Shown in pieces: positions 7,275 to 15,732 of a stretch of 25,542 nt of DNA. Under the pieces are notes generated by a model. That model saw only the letters and a program-made list of their open reading frames with translations, searched no databases and had not been told where the DNA came from. Origin of the DNA: a virus. Location: IMG/VR virus record IMGVR_UViG_3300025127_000242, positions 1 through 25,542 of that record; one strand, given 5' to 3'. The translations under genes and the position numbers were made by a program. Numbering within the stretch: the stretch's first letter is position 1; each line of letters begins with the position of its first letter.

Positions 7275-8303
7275 ATGATGCAAAACATGGCAAGATTCGG
7301 TAGAAACGGCGATACGCGCATGGCGCATGTCTCTCCGGGCGAAATGGTTGTGCCTCCACAAGTCTTGCGAAACAACCCTAAGGTAGCTCGTGGTCTTGGT
7401 AGAGCTTTTAGGGATGTGGGTGCTGATCCAAAAAGATATGTCGTTGGCTCCAAGCGAAATAGTATAAATCCAATTACTGGAGAGCCTGAGTTTTTTTTAG
7501 ATAAAATATTACCTTTTTTAACTAGCGCAGCACAAAACCCGTTGGTGCAAGGCGCTATAGGTAATGTTGCTTTACAGGCCATTAGAGGCAAAAAGCCATC
7601 TTTACGTGATGCTTTAATAGGGGGTGCAGTTGGAGGCGGTCTTGGTGCTATAACAGGTTCTGGTACTGGCTTAGATGCTCTTGATAATTTACTAGGATTA
7701 GATACAGACGCTTTAAGAGCAGCCACACAAACAATTAGTAAGAGTGCGGGGAAAAAGCTAGCTCCTGATGTTTCATTAAGACCAAAAGTGCGACCTTCTT
7801 CTATAAGCACACCTGAAGTAACTAGAGCAGAGGGTCTTTTGGGTATTGGTGAATTGTTAAACACTAATCCCAGCAAAGGTATTGGTCGTATTCTTAATAC
7901 CAAGGCAGGTGAAATGCTGGCATTTGGTATTGGCTCACAGCTTTTAGATGCTTTATTTAGTGAAGAGGAAGATCCTGATCCCACTGGGTCTATAGCGAGA
8001 TTTAATCGTCCATTTGGTCAAAGTCCCGTAAGATTTAGAGATAGAAGAAGAGAACCCACTAGAACGGCTCGTGAGTTGCAAGCTATGTATGCAAAAGATG
8101 GTGGTGTTGCAAACTTTCCAAGAAGAAATGGTGGCATAATGCCTAGTGAGGGATCTGGAACAAAAGATGATGTACCTGCTATGTTAACAGCAGGTGAATT
8201 TGTTATGACACGCGATGCAGTTAAAGGTGCAGGAGATGGCAGTTTAAAAAAGGGCATTCAACGCATGTATGGTATGATGGATAACCTAGAGAGGAAAGCC
8301 TGA
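7275..8303 (+). CDS. Internal/ejection virion protein candidate, 342 aa, with paired PGE motifs
   Basis: Follows a 50-bp gap; ATGATG start (7275 or 7278) with GAGG upstream. Near residues 17-31 is AHVSPGEMVVPPQVL, and near 302-316 a matching AMLTAGEFVMTRDAV. This 'h(S/T)(P/A)GEhVh...AV' motif recurs in phage tape-measure and internal virion proteins. The centre has a hydrophobic Gly-rich stretch (LIGGAVGGGLGAITGSGTG), as in proteins that enter membranes during DNA ejection. It is the first of four consecutive large Ala/Gly-rich genes, overlapping the next by one base (TGATG). Virion role likely from context; exact function inferred. Confidence 0.62.
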   Translation: MMQNMARFGRNGDTRMAHVSPGEMVVPPQVLRNNPKVARGLGRAFRDVGADPKRYVVGSKRNSINPITGEPEFFLDKILPFLTSAAQNPLVQGAIGNVALQAIRGKKPSLRDALIGGAVGGGLGAITGSGTGLDALDNLLGLDTDALRAATQTISKSAGKKLAPDVSLRPKVRPSSISTPEVTRAEGLLGIGELLNTNPSKGIGRILNTKAGEMLAFGIGSQLLDALFSEEEDPDPTGSIARFNRPFGQSPVRFRDRRREPTRTARELQAMYAKDGGVANFPRRNGGIMPSEGSGTKDDVPAMLTAGEFVMTRDAVKGAGDGSLKKGIQRMYGMMDNLERKA

Positions 8304-10024
8304 TGTCAAGTGCTTCAGTAATTAATGAAAGACCACAATACATTCGAGATATAGATGAGGCTCTTCTCGCTCGTATATTTGGCTCGCCTGCTGTTAAGGG
8401 CGAACAATTTATTTCAGGATATGATGAGCAAGGTAATCCTATATACTCAACTGCTACTGAAGCAGATGTAGGAATATTATCTGGAGGGTTAATTGATCGT
8501 CCAGATTTATTTCAAATACCCGCATACACACAAGCTGATAGCCCCTTACAGGAAGCTGTTACAGCCTCTTTTGATACTCCTGAGGGACGTCAAGAATTTT
8601 TTGACCGTTATCAACCTTATTTTACAGATGATCAGGGTGTAGCTCGTTATTTACCAGATGCAGCTTCAGCAATGCAAACTGGTCAAACAACTATTTCTGA
8701 CGCTCTTACTGATTATTTCCCTGATGCGAAAACATATTTAGAGCAGGGTCGTGGCTCTGTAGATGCAAAAGGCATTTTTGACACTGAACTTACTGACGCA
8801 AAATCTAAAGTAGATGAATCGACAGATGCATTTCAAGCAAAACAGCGTGGAGAGGCATTATTCTCTGATGCTCGTGATACTGTAAAAGGTGGCCTTGGGC
8901 AATTTTCCCCTGCTCAGATTGATTCAGGTGGTCAGTTTGATGCTCGTGAATCATTTGATCGTGGCACAGGCCGTGCTTTTGAGCTTGCCGAACAGGGTTT
9001 GGGTAGCTTTGATCCAAACAGAGTTCAAGAATTTATGGACCCCTATAAAGAACAAGTAATTGACGCAGCGATGAAAAAGATTGCTCGTGAAGGAGCAAAA
9101 GCTCGACAAGGGGAAGCAGCTAGAGCCATAGGAGCAGGGGCGTTTGGTGGTTCAAGAGCAGGCGTTCAAATAGCCGAAACACAAAGAGCACAAGAAGAAG
9201 CTCGTGCAGGCACAATCGCTAATCTTATGTCTCAAGGCTACGATAAAGCATTAGCTAGTGCGATAGCAACAGATGAAGCAGAACGCAAACGTGCATTGCA
9301 AGCATCTGGTTTAACAGGTGAACTTGGTGCAAGAGGTTCAGCAACTGAACAGAGAGCCTTTGAGGACGCTGCAAGACGTGGACTAGCTGCTGCAACGACA
9401 GAGGGCCAAATGGAGCAAAAAGCGTTTGAAGACGCAGCACGAAGATCAGTTGGTGTTGGTTCTGCTTTGGGTGACATTGGAAAAACACAACTCGGCACAG
9501 AAGCTTCTGCATTTGAGTCTGCTGAACAGCGCATGGCGAAAGCTGCTGATATGTATCGTAGCATGGGCCTATCTAGCGCAGATGCACAGATCAAAGCACA
9601 ACAAGATGAAAAGAAACGTAGTTTAGAAGCAGGTCGTTTAATGGGCGGCTTGGGTCAAACTAAGGGTGCTCTAGGAGGCGCACAAGCTGATATAGGTAAG
9701 GCTTACGGTCAATTGGCTGGTACATCTGCTGATATTGGTCGTGTTTATGCTGGTATGCAGCCTGCGGATCTTGGCTTCATGTATGAGCTTGGTGGTAAGG
9801 ATCGTGCTTATGACCAACAATATGAAGATTTCTTGCGTCAGAATGAATTGATGAAAACTCAACAGGCACTTGCGCCATATAGTTATGGTCAAACGTTCTT
9901 GACAGGATCACCATCAGCTTCGATGTACGGACAATTTACAACAACACCTTCTGCTGCACCCAATCCATTTGTATCTGGCGTGGGTACATACACCGCAATT
10001 CAAGGCTTGAACCAAGCTAGATAA
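8303..10024 (+). CDS. Ala/Gln-rich internal virion protein candidate, 573 aa
   Basis: Starts at the ATG overlapping the preceding stop. The middle is a long helical region with near-repeats: AFEDAARRGLAAATTEGQ, AFEDAARRSVGVGSALGD, then AFESAEQRMAKAADMY. A GAFGGSRAGVQIAE segment, about residues 278-292, is one I recognise from helical internal proteins of marine phages. The C-terminus is Pro/Ser/Tyr-rich (QTFLTGSPSASMYGQF). No catalytic motif. Long alpha-helical, Ala-rich composition and its place between other such genes suggest an inner-core or ejection protein. Confident as a real structural gene, moderate on role. Confidence 0.62.
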   Translation: MSSASVINERPQYIRDIDEALLARIFGSPAVKGEQFISGYDEQGNPIYSTATEADVGILSGGLIDRPDLFQIPAYTQADSPLQEAVTASFDTPEGRQEFFDRYQPYFTDDQGVARYLPDAASAMQTGQTTISDALTDYFPDAKTYLEQGRGSVDAKGIFDTELTDAKSKVDESTDAFQAKQRGEALFSDARDTVKGGLGQFSPAQIDSGGQFDARESFDRGTGRAFELAEQGLGSFDPNRVQEFMDPYKEQVIDAAMKKIAREGAKARQGEAARAIGAGAFGGSRAGVQIAETQRAQEEARAGTIANLMSQGYDKALASAIATDEAERKRALQASGLTGELGARGSATEQRAFEDAARRGLAAATTEGQMEQKAFEDAARRSVGVGSALGDIGKTQLGTEASAFESAEQRMAKAADMYRSMGLSSADAQIKAQQDEKKRSLEAGRLMGGLGQTKGALGGAQADIGKAYGQLAGTSADIGRVYAGMQPADLGFMYELGGKDRAYDQQYEDFLRQNELMKTQQALAPYSYGQTFLTGSPSASMYGQFTTTPSAAPNPFVSGVGTYTAIQGLNQAR

Positions 10025-10034
10025 GGGGGATTAC

Positions 10035-11807
10035 ATGACTGATACTTCTGGTCCACTATCCTTAGATGAACGTATTGCTGCTGCACGGCGTGAAGCAGAA
10101 CGCTCAACAGGTCAGGTTACAGGGTTTGGGGAAAGCTTTGTAGATCGTTTGCTTGGCGCAGGGGCAGCAGGTGGATATGGAATCATGGGCGGTGTTACTG
10201 ATTTAGCTGGCAACTTGGGAGCATTTCTTGGTGGTCCGTTCAGTAAAGACGCAGCTACACTAGAAATGTTTTCTGATGAAGCTTATCGCCGTGCATTGCC
10301 TTTACTTTTAGAGGGTTATTCTGAGGGCAGTCAAACTGCGGCTAAAGACGCTTTGCCTATGTTTTTGTTTGAAGAAAAAGCAATGCGTGAGGCAGAAAAG
10401 AAAAAGAAAGAAGATCCATTCTATTTTGGTGAATTTGGTGCTCCATCTGATGTTTTTATGCCTGAGGAAATTGACCCCGAAGTTGCGTCTAATATGTTTG
10501 GCGATGAATTTCAAGCACAAGAAATTGATAAAGACCTTGATGCGCTTAGTTCTGTATCGGAAAAGAAGAAAGCAAAAACACCGGGACTCACAGGGCAGCA
10601 AAGTACGACTTCTTTAGCGCAGTTAAATCAAGAAATTGCTGAAGATGCGATGGGCCGTGGTACAAGCAAAACAGTTGTTGAAGATTCATTTGTTTCTGCG
10701 ATGAGAGATTTTGTGGAGTCCGCAGGGAAGCCCGATGTTTCCCCTAAAGGTGAGTCTCGTGAGGACGCTTTAGCTCGTTATAAAAAAGAATTTGAAGATG
10801 CTACAGGTATAGACGCAAGTGGTAAGGTTGATAAAAGTAAAGCTCTCATGGCGTTTGGTTTGGCGCTTATGCAAAACAAAGCAGGTCGTGGTTTTAATGT
10901 TGGCAAAATACTTGAGTCTTTTGGTGAAGCAGGTGAGGCTGCTATGCCTGCATTGGAAAAGGCACAAGATAGAGCAGAAGCTGCAAAACTTGCTGCTGGT
11001 AAATATGCACTTCAACAAATTCAATCTGATGAAAATGCTCGTGCAGCATTAATGAAGGAACAAAGATCAGCCGCAAGGGAAGCTCAATTAAAATGGATAG
11101 AGTTTCAACAAGAAGTTTATCTTAAGAGTCTTGAAGGTAAAGAAATTAAAGATTCTAAAAAATTAGAAATTATTCCGGGTCTTGATATTTTGGTGGGAAC
11201 CTCTGGTGGTAAAAGTGTTTTTTCTCGCCCCGAATTTACGGCCCGTACTGTTGGTAATGCGTACAGAACAACACAAGTTGCTATGAGCGAACTTGGTAAA
11301 ATAGAGGATGCAATTTTAGAAGTAAAATCTTCTGGGTCACCAGCCATTAAACTTGTTGCAGATCAATTTAATACTTTTCTTGTTGGACTTGGTATGAAAG
11401 ATCCAAAAGTTGCTTTTGGAGAAGCTGGTGTATCACCTGCGCAACAAGCTGCAACATTACGTGATTCCTTAATTGCAGAGTTTAAACGCTTTCTAACACA
11501 AGAAACTGGTAACGGTATTTCAAACGTAGATATTCAGAACATGGAGCGGTTGATGGGTAAGATGGATATCTTTGGAAACCCTCAAGATGCTATTAATCGT
11601 GTTGATCAAGTTCGTGGTATTTTTGAAGCCAAGGCAACTGCTCTTACACCATTTATCAATGATTTAACTGAACCTTACTTTTATGTTAACAATGACTCTT
11701 TTCAAAAAGCTCAAGAGGCTCTTGCAACAAGCATGGGATATGGCGGTTCAAAAAAACAACCAACTCAAGCTGATGGTCGCACCGTTATTGATTTAACAGG
11801 GGGTTAA
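10035..11807 (+). CDS. Large virion-module protein, 590 aa
   Basis: Preceded by AAGGGGGATTAC, a good ribosome binding site. N-terminal region has a hydrophobic Gly-rich stretch at residues about 35-63 (LLGAGAAGGYGIMGGVTD). A charged, Lys/Glu-rich, probably extended segment follows (about 110-250), then a helical C-terminal half (LEIIPGLDILVGTSGG, then QVAMSELGKIEDAILEV). No enzyme motif recognised. Same layout (Gly-rich membrane-active-looking segment plus helices) as its neighbours, so it is probably the third of a set of ejection proteins. It ends with GGRTVIDLTGG-like residues one base before the next start. Confidence 0.6.
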   Translation: MTDTSGPLSLDERIAAARREAERSTGQVTGFGESFVDRLLGAGAAGGYGIMGGVTDLAGNLGAFLGGPFSKDAATLEMFSDEAYRRALPLLLEGYSEGSQTAAKDALPMFLFEEKAMREAEKKKKEDPFYFGEFGAPSDVFMPEEIDPEVASNMFGDEFQAQEIDKDLDALSSVSEKKKAKTPGLTGQQSTTSLAQLNQEIAEDAMGRGTSKTVVEDSFVSAMRDFVESAGKPDVSPKGESREDALARYKKEFEDATGIDASGKVDKSKALMAFGLALMQNKAGRGFNVGKILESFGEAGEAAMPALEKAQDRAEAAKLAAGKYALQQIQSDENARAALMKEQRSAAREAQLKWIEFQQEVYLKSLEGKEIKDSKKLEIIPGLDILVGTSGGKSVFSRPEFTARTVGNAYRTTQVAMSELGKIEDAILEVKSSGSPAIKLVADQFNTFLVGLGMKDPKVAFGEAGVSPAQQAATLRDSLIAEFKRFLTQETGNGISNVDIQNMERLMGKMDIFGNPQDAINRVDQVRGIFEAKATALTPFINDLTEPYFYVNNDSFQKAQEALATSMGYGGSKKQPTQADGRTVIDLTGG

Positions 11808-11808
11808 T

Positions 11809-14697
11809 ATGGGCCAAGTATCGGTCAACACAAAGTACGGACCAATTGACTTTAAAATTATTGGTCAAGCTCCCACAATTGGCGAACGCATGGAAATTGA
11901 TAAGGTTATTGCAAATCCTCGTGCTTATTTGCCTCAAGAGGTAATCTCTGACTTCGACAAAAAACAAGAAGGTTTTGACCCTCAATTTGACGTTGAAACA
12001 GGCATTCAAGACCTTGGATTGCGCCGTGCTTTGAGCTTGGCTGATACAACTGAGGAAGAAGAAGCTGTTCTTGCCAATGAGGGATTAAAGCCAGAAGAAT
12101 ATATAAGAGATAGTCGTGGTCGCCTTGCCTTAACACCGTCTGGCGCAGCGCGTTTTGGCGTAGAAACAGACAAGAATGTTTTGATTGATGAATCCAAGTT
12201 TAGTCGTGCAGATTTAGCAGATTTAGCAGGTATAGGACCTGAAGTCGGTGGTGCAATTGCGGGTGCTATTGCGGGTCAAGCTGCAATACCTATTCCAATT
12301 CTTGGCGCTATAATCGGGGCTGGAATAGGCGGTGGTGGTGGTAATCTACTTGAAGAGGGCATTGAAGCCTCAATGGGTACATCCAAGCAGTCTGCATCAG
12401 AAATCGCTAAAGACACTCTTATAGAGGCAGGTATAGCCGCTGCGGGTGAAGGTATAGTTGGCCTTATCGGTAAGTCTTTTGGTGTTGTGGGGCGCGGTTT
12501 AGGGCCACAGAGATTAACGCAAGACCAAGCAAAGACAATAAAAGAAAGTTTAGAGATGGGCGTTGCTCCAGCGCCCGGTCTTGTCGGCGCTCCCGCTCTT
12601 ATTGCTCGGGCTGTTGCTACAGAGGAGCAAATTTTTAAAGGCTCCGCACGTACTCGTTCAAACAATGAAGCAATACAATCCGCATTAGATGATCTTCGTG
12701 CAAAGGCAGGGACCAGCGACCCGGATGCTCTAGGCCGAACAATTATATCGGCTGTGCAACAAGGGGATGAAACTCTGGGCCGAGCTGTTGATAATGCAGG
12801 TGTTGCTATACTTCGCGGTATGGAAAGCACTGCTAGTGATTTAGGTCGCGCAGCAACTAAAGATTTACAACTTGATGAAGACTTATACGGTGCATTTCGT
12901 GCGGCCTATGAAAACTTTGACAACATAGCACAAGCAAAATGGACTCGTATTGGACGTGCAATGGAAGAACCAATTGGAGATTCTAGATTTATCCCCACGC
13001 AAGACATTGCGAAAAAAGCACAAGATATGAGTAAAACTTTTAGAGCCGCTCAAACAGGAACAACTGGCGGCACTATGGAATCAATGCTTACAAATATAGG
13101 TAGGCTAGGTAAAAAATCTTCTTTTTCTGAACTTTATAACGCTCGTAAAAGTTTAAACGATTTGCTCCGCAACAACGCCCGTTCTCAAACAATTCAGCGT
13201 GAGGGTCGTGTTTTTCTTGATGCTTTAGACCGTAGATTAGAGTTATTAACAGATCCTAAAGCTATCGCATCATTTGCTGCAAACTCAGGTCGAAATATTG
13301 ATAACACAGCGTTAAAGAAAATTTCTGATGCAGCATCTGATCTGCGAGGTGCGCGTGAGTTTTATGAAAAAGGCATGAGATATTTTGATGAAGTAGGATC
13401 TGCTGCATCTATTCGCGCCATTCGGGAGGAGCTTAAAAATGGAGTGGTCCCAAGCGTTGAAGAAACTGTCTTTAAGCTCGTAAAACCAAATAAGCCAAGA
13501 TATTTGATTGCTGCTCGAACTTTGTTTGATGAGTTTGGAGGCAAAGGTTCTTTTGAATCTTTTCGTCAACGCATGGCATCACAATGGTTACGAAGCTCAT
13601 TAGAAAAATCTGTTAATTCAGCTCGTCCTGATAAATTCAGCGCGTCTGCATTTAACAAAGACGTTAAAAAATTAGGCACAACACTAGATCAATTGTTCGG
13701 GAAACAAGCAAATTCTGTTCGTAAGCTTGCTAATGAAATTGATGCTGTAAGTCTTCGCAACGTTGATCAAAGTGTAATTGATCGTGTAATTACATCTGGT
13801 GCAGATGAAAGCGCAGTTGGTTTATTGCGCAATTTAAAAGATGCTCAAAAAGAGGCTTCAGAGTTTGCGCGTGATAGAGCAATTAATGCATTTCGTCGTG
13901 AGGGACTTAGCCCACAAGAAGCCGCTGATTTGATTGTCAATGGCTCAACAAAGCCAACCACAATAACCAAGATTATGAAGTATTATAATAATTCTCCTGA
14001 AGCTATGCAGCAATTGCGTGGTACATATATGGAACATATCATTGGTGATTTTGGTGAAAGTTTTCTTGTTGAACCAAAACAGTTAAAGGCTTTTGGAACA
14101 AGACTTACAAAAGAATATGACACTGGAAAACTTGGTGCGGTTTTTGGCGATGAAATGGCAGAAGAAATGGCTAAGTTTGGTCGCGTTCTTACCTTTAATG
14201 CCCGTACTGTTGAGGGCGGTGGCCTTGTTGCTGCTAACATTGCGGCAAGTCCAGTCCAAAATCTTGGCAAGTTATTGCGATACAGTTTAATTGGTCGTGT
14301 CTTTTCAAGTCCATTGTTCTACAAAAACCTATCGAAGCGCGTAAACGCAATGACAGGTGAAGGTGTGTCTAAACCAGAAGCTATAGGCAGAATTATATCA
14401 CAAGCATTGTCTTCTGCTGTTGCGCAAACAAGCGCACAATCTATTGAAGAAAGTGTATCTGAGGTTTCAAAACAAAGTAGAGCATATCTTGATTCAATGG
14501 CAGAGCGTCAACAACGCCCACCTGCGAGTGAGCGGAAGCCAACATCCATAAGCCGAACAAATATTCAAGTTCCTGAAATACCCCCGGTACAAACACCTAA
14601 TATTTCGGATGTTACTAATATACGTCAACGCGCAAGAGAAAACCCAGCAGTGGCAGCAACACTACTGGGCGGTCTAGGAAGTGCAGGTTTGCTCTAG
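11809..14697 (+). CDS. Very large internal/ejection virion protein candidate, 962 aa
   Basis: Largest gene in the window. Residues about 100-140 hold DSRGRLALTPSGAARFGVET and FSRADLADLAGIG, and 141-228 a glycine-zipper region (GGAIAGAIAGQAAIPIPILG, then GAGIGGGGG) able to insert into membranes. The rest is helical and rich in Arg, Ala and Lys. T7 gp16 and P22 gp16 analogues, which leave the capsid and form a conduit for DNA, are of comparable character; I see no SLT/lysozyme motif (no clear catalytic Glu in an ES-type motif), so a peptidoglycan-cutting role is not supported. The last residues overlap the convergent ribbon-helix-helix gene by 4 bp through a shared CTAG. Confidence 0.65.
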   Translation: MGQVSVNTKYGPIDFKIIGQAPTIGERMEIDKVIANPRAYLPQEVISDFDKKQEGFDPQFDVETGIQDLGLRRALSLADTTEEEEAVLANEGLKPEEYIRDSRGRLALTPSGAARFGVETDKNVLIDESKFSRADLADLAGIGPEVGGAIAGAIAGQAAIPIPILGAIIGAGIGGGGGNLLEEGIEASMGTSKQSASEIAKDTLIEAGIAAAGEGIVGLIGKSFGVVGRGLGPQRLTQDQAKTIKESLEMGVAPAPGLVGAPALIARAVATEEQIFKGSARTRSNNEAIQSALDDLRAKAGTSDPDALGRTIISAVQQGDETLGRAVDNAGVAILRGMESTASDLGRAATKDLQLDEDLYGAFRAAYENFDNIAQAKWTRIGRAMEEPIGDSRFIPTQDIAKKAQDMSKTFRAAQTGTTGGTMESMLTNIGRLGKKSSFSELYNARKSLNDLLRNNARSQTIQREGRVFLDALDRRLELLTDPKAIASFAANSGRNIDNTALKKISDAASDLRGAREFYEKGMRYFDEVGSAASIRAIREELKNGVVPSVEETVFKLVKPNKPRYLIAARTLFDEFGGKGSFESFRQRMASQWLRSSLEKSVNSARPDKFSASAFNKDVKKLGTTLDQLFGKQANSVRKLANEIDAVSLRNVDQSVIDRVITSGADESAVGLLRNLKDAQKEASEFARDRAINAFRREGLSPQEAADLIVNGSTKPTTITKIMKYYNNSPEAMQQLRGTYMEHIIGDFGESFLVEPKQLKAFGTRLTKEYDTGKLGAVFGDEMAEEMAKFGRVLTFNARTVEGGGLVAANIAASPVQNLGKLLRYSLIGRVFSSPLFYKNLSKRVNAMTGEGVSKPEAIGRIISQALSSAVAQTSAQSIEESVSEVSKQSRAYLDSMAERQQRPPASERKPTSISRTNIQVPEIPPVQTPNISDVTNIRQRARENPAVAATLLGGLGSAGLL

Positions 14698-14918
14698 TCT
14701 TCTAGTGCAGAGGCAATGCCGCCTAAATTATGTCTCCTGTCGTAACGAGCAGCTAACCTAGTCTGTACGTCTTCATAAGCATCATCAATCATACGTGATA
14801 ATTGACGTCCAATGGCACGATCTTCGTGGTCTGCTATTTTTACTAATTTATCGTAAGCATCTATTGAAACACCTACAGATTTATATTTTACTGGATTCGG
14901 CATGGAGGATTTTCCCAT
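14694..14918 (-). CDS. Ribbon-helix-helix (RHH) DNA-binding protein, likely repressor
   Basis: 74 aa on the - strand between two + strand blocks. The segment YKSVGVSIDAYDKLVKIADH followed by RAIGRQLSRMIDDAYEDV is a typical RHH fold: one strand (residues about 12-18), helix A (20-31) and helix B (37-50) with the usual G-x-x-hinge. RHH dimers bind short repeated sites. Its own promoter (14935-14963) and both divergent promoters 0.8 kb away share TCCCAT/TCCCAA elements, so it is the obvious candidate regulator of this region. Start at 14918; a second ATG at 14903 is less likely. It is divergent from the next gene with start codons 2 bp apart. Confidence 0.75.
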   Translation of the reverse strand: MGKSSMPNPVKYKSVGVSIDAYDKLVKIADHEDRAIGRQLSRMIDDAYEDVQTRLAARYDRRHNLGGIASALED

Positions 14919-14920
14919 AA

Positions 14921-15298
14921 ATGACGTTTCCTACTGTATATAATCCCAAGAGGCGTGGGTCAAGACCCAAGTATGGTAACAAGAAAGTAACTGTGCAGGG
15001 AATTAAATTCGACTCTAAGTGGGAGTCACAGCGTTACTTGTATCTCAAATCACTCGAACGCGCAGATCAGGTTAAGGACCTTGAGCTACAGGTGCGCTAC
15101 AATATAGCAGTCAACGGTGAGAAGATTTGTGCTTACGTTGCTGACTTTCGATACCAAAAACAAAACAAAGACGGTGATTGGTATGAAGTGGTTGAAGATG
15201 CCAAGGGTGTTGAGACTCCAGAGTTTAAATTAAAAAAGAAATTGATGAAAGCCGTTCACGGTATCGAAATATTCTTGTCAAAAAAGGGGGGGCGCTAA
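14921..15298 (+). CDS. DUF1064-type PD-(D/E)XK nuclease
   Basis: 125 aa; ATG with GGAGG at 14904-14908. Sequence shows the DUF1064 pattern: KYGNKKVTVQGIKFDSKWES (Glu35), CAYVADFRY (Asp75) and VVEDAKG (Asp93, Lys95), i.e. the E...D...(D/E)xK arrangement of restriction-like nucleases. Members of this family occur in phage recombination or replication clusters and have been suggested as structure-specific (junction or flap) endonucleases; that activity is inferred here. It is separated from the rest of the replication operon by a - strand gene, and its stop codon lies in the loop of the terminator of that gene. A basic tail (LKKKLMK, FLSKKGGR) may bind DNA. Confidence 0.78.
   Translation: MTFPTVYNPKRRGSRPKYGNKKVTVQGIKFDSKWESQRYLYLKSLERADQVKDLELQVRYNIAVNGEKICAYVADFRYQKQNKDGDWYEVVEDAKGVETPEFKLKKKLMKAVHGIEIFLSKKGGR
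14935..14963 (-). promoter_or_regulatory. Candidate sigma70 promoter of the RHH gene, with operator-like spacer
   Basis: Read on the - strand: TTGACC (14963-14958), 17-bp spacer, TATACA (14940-14935). The spacer contains CTTGGGATTA, and TTATGGGAAA covers the start codon (14921-14911). Both resemble the paired elements at 15733-15751 and 15800-15819. The promoter lies inside the coding sequence of the divergent nuclease gene. Predicted transcript leader is about 10 nt. Autoregulation is an inference. Confidence 0.5.
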
Positions 15299-15304
15299 CC
15301 CCCC
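15280..15304 (-). terminator. Rho-independent terminator of the 114-aa gene
   Basis: On the - strand the sequence reads GGGGGG TTAGCG CCCCCCC TTTTTT: a 6-bp all-GC stem, a 6-nt loop and six T. It starts 8 bp after the stop codon of 15312-15656. On the + strand no T-run follows, so it should act mainly on leftward transcription. It overlaps the 3' end of the + strand nuclease gene. Confidence 0.8.
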
Positions 15305-15311
15305 TCTACGA

Positions 15312-15656
15312 TCAGCTGATCTGCACATTATTGCAAATGTGGTCCATCAGCTTTTTAGCTTGTTTGGCAAAGTATTTGCCACCTGCGACAATATTGGGAT
15401 CGTCATCCCAATGACCTTCGCGGTAATCAATGTCAGCGCGATTATCTAAATCGCCCTGAAATACAAGCATTACGTCAATATCAACTTGCGTTGATGGCTT
15501 AATCTTCCCGTCTAGGAAGTTATTAAGAAACGTGACGTATTGATTACGTAGCGGCTGATCAATTGTATCAGCACATTCAATGAAGTGCGAGACTTCAGAT
15601 TGAGTGTAGGATTTCTGACCACGGAAGATCAGGCCGAAGGGGATAGTGTTAGACAT
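15312..15656 (-). CDS. Hypothetical acidic protein, 114 aa, single-gene - strand unit
   Basis: Soluble, acidic protein with no recognised domain. Visible segments: IPFGLIFRGQKSYTQSEVSH, LRNQYVTFLNNFLDGKI, a DIDVMLVFQGDLDNRADIDY stretch and a C-terminal helix KYFAKQAKKLMDHICNNV. It has its own promoter (15739-15767), a structured leader and its own terminator (15280-15304), so it is made independently of the + strand genes. A stand-alone, tightly controlled small gene beside a divergent replication promoter is where a phage regulator or an early host-takeover protein would sit, but the sequence itself gives no function. Confidence 0.72.
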   Translation of the reverse strand: MSNTIPFGLIFRGQKSYTQSEVSHFIECADTIDQPLRNQYVTFLNNFLDGKIKPSTQVDIDVMLVFQGDLDNRADIDYREGHWDDDPNIVAGGKYFAKQAKKLMDHICNNVQIS

Positions 15657-15660
15657 GGCA

Positions 15661-15724
15661 TACTCCTTTCAGAGTACAAGGGAGGCTTTCGCCTCGGTTG
15701 AAAATAAGAGAGCTAGAAACTCTC
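15661..15724 (-). promoter_or_regulatory. Structured mRNA leader with three hairpins
   Basis: In the roughly 75-nt leader of the 114-aa gene (read on the - strand) I see three stem-loops. GAGAG...CTCTC (15724-15708) is followed by TTATTTT. GAGGC-GAAA-GCCTC (15695-15682) has a GNRA-type loop. TACTC-TGAAAG-GAGTA (15676-15661) has a 3' arm that contains the ribosome binding site AAGGAG. The last could limit translation; the first could act as an attenuator. Effects are inferred from pairing only. Confidence 0.55.
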
Positions 15725-15732
15725 ATCCTCTA

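Noticed and set aside
7262-7984. Long - strand open frame of 240 codons
   Set aside because: It is antisense to the 342-aa virion gene, has a Ser/Pro/Leu-rich composition typical of shadow frames and no ribosome binding site.
12276-12830. - strand open frame of 184 codons inside the 962-aa gene
   Set aside because: Antisense to the Gly/Ala-rich membrane-active region; composition and lack of start signals mark it as a shadow.
15286-15304. G7/C6 hairpin as a terminator for the + strand nuclease gene
   Set aside because: On the + strand no T-run follows the stem; the T-run is only on the - strand side.
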